Origin: Mantamonas sphyraenae | Lineage: Eukaryota > CRuMs > Mantamonadidae | NCBI GenBank assembly: GCA_026936335.1 | Contig: JAPMXV010000008.1 | Location: 1-64,000, forward strand | Direction of reading: 5' to 3' | DNA: 64,000 bases | Shown here: positions 1 to 9,113 of the stretch, in pieces | How the letters are laid out: each line of letters begins with the position of its first letter | Numbering within the stretch: the first letter of the stretch is position 1 | Made by a program: the position numbers and the translations under genes | Notes under the pieces: model-generated | Database searches by the model: none | What the model was told of the DNA's origin: nothing | The model's input: only the letters and a program-made list of their open reading frames with translations

Positions 1-178
1 CCTAACCCTAACCCTAACCCTAACCCTAACCTAACCCTAACCCTAACCTAACCTAACCCTAACCCTAACCTAAACTAACCCTAACCCTAACCCTAACCCT
101 AACCCTAACCCTAACCCTAACCCTAACCCTAACCCTAACCCTAATCCTAACCCTAACCCTAACCCTAACCCTAACCTT
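1..178. repeat. Telomeric repeat array, (CCCTAA)n
   Basis: The first 178 bases are near-perfect tandem CCCTAA, the C-rich strand of a TTAGGG telomere, running 5' to 3' into the chromosome. This orientation makes base 1 the chromosome-end side. Degenerate units occur (CCTAA near 30, 48 and 54, CCTAAA near 70, TCCTAA near 144, CCTTAA near 175). Variant units are typical of the proximal part of a telomere, so the distal, homogeneous part is probably collapsed or missing in the assembly. Confidence 0.97.
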
Positions 179-282
179 AACCCAGAATAGCTTAGAGAAA
201 GTCAAACCCAGAATAGCTTAGAGAAAGCCAAACCCAGAACAGCTTAGAGAAAGCCAAACCCAGAATAACTTAGAGAAAGCCA
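179..282. repeat. Four-copy 26-bp subtelomeric tandem repeat
   Basis: Four head-to-tail copies of a 26-bp unit lie at 179-204, 205-230, 231-256 and 257-282. Each begins AACCCAGAA and contains AGCTTAGAGAAAG or a one-base variant. The array abuts the telomere directly, and the AACCC start of the unit merges with the telomeric register. A shorter relative of the motif (AGCTTAGAAAA) recurs near 460 and 652 at the ends of the larger diverged repeat. Confidence 0.93.
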
Positions 283-309
283 CAACCTGGGTGACGATGG
301 GACAGCTGG

Positions 310-672
310 ATGGCCACTGGTCGTCGCGCTCCCTCCTTATCTACGACGTAGAGGGGACTGATATGCGGTGTGATCATGTGTATTGTGTGCTAGACGGTGT
401 GTTGGTGTGTGTATGGGTGCGGATGGACATGGATAAGGCGTCAGCGATGCTCCTTTCACAGCTTAGAAAATGTTAAACCTTGTTTGGGTACCGGACGTCC
501 GCGAAGCCACTGATCGCGCCCCCCACTGCTGTACAGGGGTGAGAGCGACTGATTTGCCATGTGATCACGTGTGTCCTGTGTTTAGACAGTGTGTGGATGT
601 CCACATGGGAGTGGATGGACATGCATACGGCGTCGGGGGGTGTCTTTCTATAGCTTAGAAAACACCGAAACC
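310..672. repeat. Two diverged copies of a ~190-bp subtelomeric repeat
   Basis: Bases about 310-479 and about 500-672 are two diverged copies, offset by about 191 bp. The best-preserved blocks are 356-479 and 547-672. They share GACTGAT, TGTGATCA, TGTGTG-rich stretches, GGATGGACATG, GGCGTC and a terminal AGCTTAGAAAA followed by AAACC. No convincing coding frame spans them. I infer an older, larger relative of the 26-bp repeat unit. Confidence 0.75.
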
Positions 673-1096
673 AGAATGCGCATGTTAAAGGAGCGTGCAC
701 TGGCGCCCGTGGGCGTTCTGGATGCCTGAAAAAGGCGTCCATGCGCCGTTGGCATGGCAGAAACGGCGTCGGACCGCGTCTGGAAGCACAGAGAGCGGCG
801 GCGTCGCTTAAACTTAAACCCGGCTCCATATAAACCCTGTGTCCTGGATAACTTGAATCCGGTCTATGTCGTGTGAGTTGTGCTTTTGTCAGCTGGCGGT
901 GTGGCTGAGTCGGGTGGTGACGTGGGGCAGTGGGCAGTGGGTGGGAGTGGAAATGTCGCTGGTGAGTGGCCGTCGTCTTGCAACGCCGCGCAGTCAGCAC
1001 TGCCCATCCGCCTTCAACCAAAATATCACCAACACCCACAACACCCTCCACCAGTCCAACACAATCCACATACACTCCAGTATCACAGCCACCACC
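673..1096. other. Unique subtelomeric spacer and 5' region of first gene
   Basis: Between the repeats and the first ATG I see no recognisable gene, RNA or mobile element. Short open frames here have low-complexity, unconserved translations. The last part, from about 1000, becomes C/A-rich, like the 5' flanks of other genes here, and ends in a favourable ACCACCATGG start context at 1097. It probably holds the promoter and 5' UTR of the 1097-4667 gene. Confidence 0.5.
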
Positions 1097-4000
1097 ATGG
1101 ACAACGACCACTCGAGCACTCCGAAGCAACAACACACACCCAACACCCACCCAGCGTGCGTTCTGCCTTCCACTCCGTTTTCTGACTGCCCACTTCTCCC
1201 GCTGCCATGCCTCCTCCATGCCTCTGATGCATCCCCGCACTCCTCCCCTGCATCTCCACTTCCCCATCACCCCCGTTGCTGCCTTCTCCGCTCTTCTTCG
1301 ATCCCCTCTCCCCTGTCACTGCCCTCCCCGTCGCCAGTTTCCCGGTCTGCCAATCTCCTCCGTTTTTCCCTCTTTGCTCGTTCCGGCCTCCCTTCACCCC
1401 CGCCTCTACCCTGACGGCGTCCATTCCGCCTTCCGCTCACCATTTCCACCTCGCCCTGCCCCTCCCCGTCCCCCCACAGCTACGCGTACATGGTCCCTCC
1501 CATGGCTGCCCAGCCGTTTCCGAACATGCTGCCCGTTTCAGGCGTACAAAACCCGTACCAGCACCCACAACCACCCATCATCTGGGTCCCTGTCACCACC
1601 CACTCCCAGCAGCACTACGCGTATCCACATCACGGCCATTCTTACTACGCCTACCCTCCTCCGCCGCCTCCTCAGCCGCGACAAACCGCCCAGGTGCACT
1701 TCGCTCAGCCTCCGTCGCACCCTCCGCCTGCTCAACCCACCATCAACCACAACCGCGTCCCCAAACGCATCAGCCCTGCGTTTGTCGGCATCACACGGAC
1801 CACATCCACCACCACATCGTCGTCCTCCTCCCACCAGGCCACACGGCAGACTGGAGACAGCGACGACGACGACGCAGACCAGGACACAGCCACACATGAC
1901 ACCGGCGACGTGGAGGACCTGATGTTCCTGAACTTCGGCCATCGTGAACCACGTTCAATCTCCAGCAACTCAGAGTGGATGACCAGCTCAGGGATGGAGG
2001 CGTACGAAAAAAGATGGAGAGGCAAACGACGCATCCCAGCAGCACGTGGACGGCGAGTTGGAATCTCAGGGCCCACTCACCTTTGCAGACACTGTTGATG
2101 CCATGGATGAGGAGTACATGCCGCAAGACGACAGCGACGATGACACAGACGACATGGAACAGGAGGACTTGGACGAATGGCAACCGAGACGCACAAGTCG
2201 AGGCCACAGACGAGGCAGAGACCACAACAGCCGACGTACTGTTTCACAACAGACGAAAGGCAGCGGACAGCGCAGGCGCAGGGTCACGGCTTGCAGTGGC
2301 ACCGAGACAGGAACGTCGAGCACACGGGCAACGAGGGCCAAGAACGGAGACAAAGGCGCACAGAAGAAAGCAAGCGTGAACATGACGAACAAGTTGCCAG
2401 ATGGTGTTGAGCGCAAAGGGTGGACAATTGGATACTGTGACGAGCGTAGCCGCAGCAACAAGAAGGAGCACACGGCACTGCTGAAGCACATGCACACTCT
2501 GGCCAACGAGCATCCCCTCGACCATATCTCAGACCTCATGACCCAGCAGGCGCGTGTTGTGGTCTGCCATGGCACCCTGTTGACGCTGGTCCGACAGATT
2601 CAGCTCGCTCTGGGCAACATTCCTCTCTCCCAGGGAGATATGGCCTTCTGCCTTACCCTTCTCGGCCGTGACATGGATCAACGCACGTGCAGAACTGCCA
2701 TCAACAACGCTGGTCTGGACATGGGTGTGACAAAGGCTGGGTTGAAGGTGTGCTGGCTGGAGGAGCCACACGACCACGGCGACCCCAACTACGCCCTCCT
2801 CCACCTGCTCATGGCAGAGTTGGACACTCTCGGCAACAGAACCCATCCCACCACCTGGAAGGAGCACGAGAAAACTCAGCTGTGGCTGCAGAAAGCACGA
2901 CGCCCTGCTGACAACGACAGCGACCCACACTGGACACAATGCGACTACGACCACCAACTCACCACCACCATGGTGGACAATTGGCACCCTGAGTCCGTGC
3001 GCAGTGGCTGGGCAACGCACAATCCCAACGACGAGCGTGGCAGCTGCACTGCGCGGGAGTTCCGGACGCTGCTGGCACACATGAAGGCACGTGCAGCCAA
3101 GCACCCTCGCCATCAGCACTCACACGAGCACCAGGCACTGCGTGAACTGGTCAAAAACGGCAGCATGAACTCCCTGGTGCGACACATCATCCTGGCGCTG
3201 GGCAACGTTGGCGTGCCGCCTGTCGACCTGGCCTTCTTTGTCCGCCTCCTCAGGCCACACATCACCTACCTGCAGGTCGTGACTGCCATCAGCGCCACCC
3301 TCACTCGTGGCGTCACCTCCCTTTCCCTCAAGATCACCTGGCTCGACAACCCCAAACCCAGCGACGCCACTCTGCACACCCTCCTCCACACCCTCATCGA
3401 CCGCATCACACCCCACATCACCACCCGTCCCATCACATGCGACGCCGTCAACACCCTCGACATCCCCGAGCTTGTTCTGCACGAGCCTACAGAGGAGGAG
3501 ATGCTGGCTGTGGAGGATGGACTGCCAGATGGCGTTATGCGCAGTGGCTGGACGTCCTGGCGCAAGAGCGAGCGCAGCCACAGCAACAAGAAGGAGCACA
3601 CGGCACTGCTGAACCACATGCACAACCTGGCCAACGAGCATCCCATCGACGACATCCCTGACCTCATGAGCCTGCAGGCGCGTGTTGTGATCTGCCATGG
3701 CACCCTGAACACGCTGGTCCGACAGATTCAGCTCGTTCTGGGCAACATTCCCCTCTCCCAGGGCGACATGGCCTTCTGCCTCACCCTCCTCGGCCGTGAA
3801 GTGGATCAACAGGGGTGCAGAAAATCCATCAGTAACGCTGGTCTGGCCATGGGTGTGACGAAGGCTGGGTCGAAGGTGTGCTGGCTGGAGGAACCACACG
3901 ACCACGGCGACCCCAACTACGCCCTCCTCCACCTGCTGATCACAGAGATGGACACTCTGGGTGCCAGGCCCCATCCCACCACCTGGAAGGAGCACAAGGA

Positions 4001-4667
4001 GACCCAGCTGTGGCTGCAGAAAGCACGACGCCCTGCTGACAACGACAGCGACCCACACTGGACACAATGCGACTACGACCACCAACTCACCACCACCATG
4101 GTGGACAATTGGCTCCCTGAGTCCGTGCGCAGCGGCTGGAACATTGCTAATCACGGCGACGAGCGTAGCAGCTGCACGGCGCGGGAGTTCCAGACGCTGC
4201 TGGCACACATGAAGACACGCGCAGCCAAGCACCCTCGCCATCAGCACACACACGAGCACCAGGCACTGCATGAGCTGATCAACACCGGCAATCTGAACTC
4301 CCTGGTGCGACACATCATCCTGGCGCTGGGCAACATTAGCGTGCCGCCTGTCGACCTGGCCTTCTGTGTCCGCCTCCTCAGGCCACGCCTCACCTACAAG
4401 CAGGTGGTTGGTGCCATCAGCGCCACCCTCACCCGCGGCGTCACCTCCCTCTCCCTCAAGATCGCCTGGCTCGACAACCCCCAACCCAGCGACGCCACAC
4501 TGCACACCCTCCTCCACACCCTCATCGACCGCATCACACCCCACATCACCACCCGTCCCACCACCGTCGATGCCGTCAACGCCTACCCCATCCCCTCGTT
4601 CACCCTGCCCAAGCGCAAAGACCCTTCCTCCTCCTCCTCCTCCTCCAAACGCCAACGCCTTGAATGA
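1097..4667 (+). CDS. Unrecognised nuclear-type protein with duplicated A-B-A'-B' modules
   Basis: I do not recognise this family. My model is exon 1 at 1097-1155, a pyrimidine-rich intron at 1156-1479, and exon 2 at 1480-4667; donor and acceptor phases agree (GC + C). The frame must lose one base in the A6 run at 2007-2012, giving about 1,081 residues. The N-terminal third is Pro/Tyr/His-rich, then acidic (DSDDDD) and basic. The rest is two ~145-residue module types, each present twice in alternation. Module A (about 2400-2840 and 3520-3965) carries LSQGDMAFCLTLLGR and VCWLEEPHDHGDPNYALLHL. Module B (about 2985-3480 and 4120-4600) carries VRHIILALGN, VPPVDLAF and LTRGVTSLSLKI. A and B look distantly alike (VRxIxLALGN in both). 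The C terminus, PKRKDP, poly-Ser, KRQRLE, resembles a bipartite nuclear localisation signal. A third, truncated B copy lies at 8634-9077. Function unknown. Confidence 0.7.
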
Positions 4668-4805
4668 ACCACCCATTCACATGCAAAGCCTCCAGCCCAC
4701 CCTCCCCTCCCCACCCAACCTTCCCACCTCCGATCAAGTCCATCTTCTTCGCCCCGCCGACAACAACGACAATCGGGTCGTTGCGCCTGCGTGCACAGAC
4801 CTACT

Positions 4806-7800
4806 ATGTCGATGCCTGCCGTCGTCAGTGTCAAAGTCGAGGACCGCTTCTTCGAGGTGTCGACGGTGGAGGGAATGACGGTGGGGCACATTCTGAAATC
4901 TGTGGCCCAAATGTACAAGGTGGAAACGGGCGAAGAGGTGGAATTGGTCAGGTTGGAATGGCATCAGATACTGGCCAACGACACCACAGTTGAGAAGTTG
5001 CAAAGTGCATCTCTCATCCAAGAAGGCGAGCCCTTTGATGCCATCAGTACGTTGTTCGGGCCTCGTTGGCCGAGTTTTCCTGATTGCGGTTTTCCTGATG
5101 ATTGCTGAGTTTCCTGATTGCCGAGTTTTCCTGATTGCTCGAATCCGCCCAGCCTCTCACACGCCATCATAACCCACCCCGAACACAGGAACTAGGCGAG
5201 GGGCGAACAACACACAAGATGGAGGTGGAGGTGAGTGTGTGGTGGTCGTGGGAGGGCGTCACGTCAGACACGTCAGCGGAATGGGCCGAATTGGCGGGAA
5301 GCGTGATCACTCACCCGTCACACCGGTTCTGATGCTCTCCACGCACACAGTGGGGTCTTCAACGGGTTCCACTGAGTCTCAGCAAGGGAAAGGAGCAGGT
5401 AGGTCGTGCGAGGGACCCAGTCATCCCTTGCTACGTAAACGAGCACCTTCCGCCCCTCTCACACGCCATGATGACCCACCCCGAACACAGAAACTGGGCG
5501 AGGGGCGAACAACACAAACGATGGAGAGAGAGATGAGTTGCTGAAAGGTGAGACGATGCTGGCAAGTGCCAAGACGGAGCTGGCGAGTGCTGAGACGAAG
5601 CTGGCGAGTGCTGAGACGAAGCTGGCGAGTGCTGAGACGGAGCTGAACAATGCGTACACTGCCCTGGAGGAGTCTCCAAATGAGCAGAGACTGCAAGGTC
5701 GTGTGAAACGTGCAGAGAATGCATGCACGAGGGCAGAAACGCTGGCGAACGCCGCAGCACAAGAAGTGCTGACCATTTCCGGGATCGTGAATGATCTGAG
5801 GAAGAGGGTACACAAGCACCAACTGGGAAACACTCCCCAGAGCCGCAGTTATCATGCCGCACCAGGTGAGTTCCATTTTCCCTGTGCCCAGCACTATCCC
5901 GGCCCTCTCACACGCCGCCACGACCCACCACGGCCACAGGAACTGAACGAGGAGCGAGCAACGTACAAGGGGATTGGGGAGGTGAGTGTGTGGTGGGTGT
6001 AGGAGGGTGTCACGTCAGCGAATTGGGCGGAATTGGCCCGGAAGCGTGATCACCCACACGCTCACACCGGTTCTGATGCACTCCACGCACACAGAAGGGC
6101 CATCAACACGTTTCACTGAAGGTGGCAATGGGAAACGACCAGGTAGGTCGTGCGTGGGACCCACTCATCCAGCACGCGTCAGCATCCTTTGCTGGTGCAG
6201 TCCCCGGCCCACTCACACGCCACTACCACTCACCACGGCTACAGAAACTGGGCAAGGAGCGAGTAACGCACAAGAGAAATGGGGAGGTGAGTGTGTGGCG
6301 GTCGTGGGAGGGTGTCACGCCAGGCACGTCATCGCAGGAGCGCTCACACCGGCCCTGCGTCTTCTTGCTGATTCCACATTCCACATGAACAGAGCGCACA
6401 GTACCGACCACGTTCGTGGACATGAAACGCATGCTGGAGGAACTGGGAATGGAATTGCGTGATGATTTTGTTCGCCCATGGGCAGGGACTCTCGGACTGC
6501 TGGAATCGCCTACCAAGGAGTGGATTGGGCGGGATGACTACGAGAGGCAGTTCCGCCACTTCCTGAGCATGAACAAGAATGACCTGCGGGAACCGCGGAT
6601 GGGTGTGTTTTCTGCGGTCACTGTGCCTGGATCGGGGAAAACGCGACTTCTGCTTGAGCTTCCGTCGGTGCTTGAGACTGTGCTGAAGAAGTCCGTGCTT
6701 GTGTTCCACGTGTCGTACAACTGCGGAAACAGTGCCACAACCGAAAGCAACCGATCCATAGATGAGCTGGAGACGATTTTTGCCCTGCGAATGCTCATGG
6801 GCTGGACAACCACCAAGGTGCTCACGAGTTCACTTGCGAACAAGGTGCTGCAGCAGTACCGGATCTGCATTGAAGATGTCGTCACCGTGGGTTTGGAGAA
6901 ACTAGGTGTCGAGGACGCGTGGGTGCTGGTGACGATTGACGAGAGCCAGGATTTGCGCAAGACGAAAGTTGGACAGGAAAAGGAACATGCACTGAAGATC
7001 ATCACGGACAAGCTTTCGGGCGTCCACCAAGTATTGAACTACAGGCTTGTTTTTGCAGTCGCTGGCTTGGTGCATGCTGCCAAGCAGCTGGCTGTGAAAT
7101 CAAGCGGAGGAGGGGATTTCCCTTTCCACATGAAGTGGTTCACTGGTGCCATGTTCCAGCAGTTGGCCACAGCTCTCAGCATTGACATCGATTTGGATAA
7201 GTGCAACCGCCTGTCCGTCATGCTTGGTGGGTCTCCGCTGGCAATGATTCGATTTTGCAATCGGGCAAAGGAGAACAACGCCGAGTTCAAGGAAGCTCTG
7301 GAACGTGATCAGCATGATGACCTCCGGAGATTGGCGCAAGATGCCATCAGAAGTCTCGCCAGGAAGTGGCACTCATCCTTCGACGAAGACAACTCAAACA
7401 AACTGCTTTCCGGGGAGCTGTTCAACCTGCCCCTGAATGAGCTGGAGAAAGAGCACCCAGATGCTGAAAACAATGGGCTTGTCACCAAGCGAGGTGGCTG
7501 TTTCAGTGTGGACGGGACCTTGGTGGCGTTGACGACCGACTGGACACGCACTTGGCACATGGACGCTGTTGTGCTCCGTGACGGGCCCGGGTTTGAAGAA
7601 TTTTGTGCCAAGTTTGTGGCCCTCAAGCTGTACCTGGGTCAGTACCGGTGCAATGAGAACGGGACAATGCCGTACTGGAAAATTTGGAATAGCGGGGCAA
7701 GCGTGCCACTCAGAACGGCTGATTTTCAAATCAGAACGAATCTGGGTGGCGATTACCTCATCCCGGTGGCGATGAAGCACCGATTCCCTCGGGGCAGCGA

Positions 7801-8581
7801 TTATGACACGAAGCAAATCGAGGTCGACAAGATGGACGCCGAGGTCGACGATATTGACATGAAAGCCAGTCTGAAAAAGATGAAAGAAGGTGAAACAAGG
7901 TATGTCAAAGATGCGTTCAAATCTACACAGCCGCAAGTCAATCGTGTGTACATCAACGGAAGGGGTGCGCCCTTTGCAGATGTTTTCACGTTTTTTCAAG
8001 TTGCTGGAGACCAGGACCATCTGCTGATGGAGTGTATCCAGTGCAAGCACTACGCACAGAGCACTTCATTGAATGAGCTCCACTGTTGGGATGAGTTTCT
8101 CAAGGTGGACTCGGCCAGGGAGCAGATTGCGCAGCTTGGACGTCGCATGGGGGCAACGCAGATCAGCGTTGTTCTGGGCATTGTGACGACAACCGGGAAA
8201 CACCAAGCACTCTCGTTTGGAGAGAGGCTGAAAATGGCGATGATGGATGCTGTGATGGCTCTGAACACAGAACCCCGACACAAACCACTCGTGGCCAACA
8301 TGGGGATGAAGCATCGGGATCTGCAGAAAGAGTTGGCGGAGTGGCAGCACACGGTGGTGGTGCAGGGGGGAGTGACAGTCAAGATGTGCGGTCTGTTTGT
8401 GGTCGGGTACGAGCAGTTGAGGGGATTCTTTGGTGACAATGCGTTGGGACCTCTGTCCAACATCGAGTTTCCGGTGACAGGGAACGATGAGCATTCCGAT
8501 GTTGGGTCATCTGCCAGTTTCCGGGGGGCACCCTCGCGTGAAGAATATGATGAGGAGGTGGTGGTGGTGGAGGTTGAATGA
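4806..8581 (+). CDS. Crinkler (CRN)-type protein: ubiquitin-like header, P-loop NTPase, REase-like C terminus
   Basis: Eight exons join in one open frame (about 1,008 residues): 4806-5046, 5189-5230, 5351-5398, 5491-5865, 5940-5981, 6095-6142, 6245-6286 and 6393-8581. All internal boundaries are phase 1 with GT-AG ends. Residues 1-80 (VSVKVEDRFFEV, GHILKSVAQ, EWHQILANDTTVEKL) resemble the ubiquitin-like header of CRN proteins; no signal peptide or LFLAK motif is seen. A linker follows with near-perfect ASAETKL heptads (about 131-160). The last exon has a P-loop (PGSGKTRLL, about 358), a Walker-B-like VTIDESQDL (about 463), and a C-terminal ADVF...LLMECIQCKHY (about 822) that fits a degenerate PD-(D/E)xK nuclease core. 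CRNs in oomycetes and chytrids are nucleus-targeted effectors; in free-living protists the NTPase-nuclease pair is thought to act in conflict or defence. The subtelomeric site fits a fast-evolving family. Nuclease activity here is inferred, not shown. Confidence 0.8.
5189..6286 (+). repeat. Duplicated exon-intron units in the CRN linker
   Basis: Two kinds of mini-exon alternate here with very similar flanking introns. Type a is 42 nt (5189-5230, 5940-5981, 6245-6286; a longer relative opens the 5491 exon) and encodes variants of TGRGANN. Type b is 48 nt (5351-5398, 6095-6142) and encodes GSSTGSTE or GPSTRFTE followed by GKGA or GKRP. Introns after type a start GTGAGTGTGTGG and carry GTCACG; introns after type b start GTAGGTCGTGCG. 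Every mini-exon starts and ends in phase 1, so units can be gained or lost without breaking the frame. The pattern indicates tandem duplication of an a-intron-b-intron unit. Confidence 0.85.
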
Positions 8582-8633
8582 AATGGGGACAATTTGTTCA
8601 GCTGATGCAAGGGTGCTGCCCTTGTGCAGCCAT

Positions 8634-9077
8634 GCACCCTCAACATCAGCACACACACACGAGCACGATGCACTGCGAAAGCTGATCAACAACGGTAACC
8701 TGCACTCCCTGGTGCGCCACATCATCCTGGCGCTGGGCAACGTTGGCGTGCCGCCTGTCGACCTGGCGTTCTTTGCCCGCCTCCTCAGACAACACCTCAC
8801 CTACAAGCAGGTGCAAGGTACCATCAAGAACACCCTCACCCGCGGCGTCACCTCCCTCTCCCTCAAGATCGCCTGGCTCGACAACCCCAAACCCAGCGAC
8901 GCCACACTGCACACCCTCCTCCACACCCTCATCGACCGCATCACACCCCACATCACCACCCGCCCCACCACCTCCGCACTCGTCAACGCCTACCCCATCC
9001 CCTCCTTCACCCTCCCCAAGCGCAAAGACCCTTCCTCCTCCTCCTCCTCCTCCTCCAAACGCCAACGCCTCGAATGA
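8634..9077 (+). pseudogene. Truncated copy of the module-B end of the 1097-4667 gene
   Basis: From about 8634 the sequence matches the 3' end of the gene at 1097-4667 (its last B module and tail) at high nucleotide identity. It shares HTHEH, LVRHIILALGN, VPPVDLAFFARLLR, LTRGVTSLSLKIAWL and the PKRKDP, poly-Ser, KRQRLE tail, with its stop at 9075-9077. The match starts abruptly about 52 bp after the CRN stop codon. There is no N-terminal region, no module A and no obvious start codon of its own, so I call it a 5'-truncated fragment. The frame is intact, which suggests a recent event or use as an alternative 3' exon. It sits convergent to the AARSD1-like gene, 36 bp away. Confidence 0.8.
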
Positions 9078-9113
9078 ACCCTTTCATTCTCCCCCCCCCC
9101 CGCCGCCTCTACC

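Noticed and set aside
291-658. Two short plus-strand open frames in the subtelomere
   Set aside because: They lie within the diverged 190-bp repeats, their translations do not resemble each other as coding copies would, and the repeat offset (about 191 bp) is not a multiple of three.
3120-4676. A 518-codon minus-strand frame opposite the module gene
   Set aside because: Gly/Val/Asp-rich translation produced by the duplicated modules read backwards; the plus-strand modules have conserved, varied residues.
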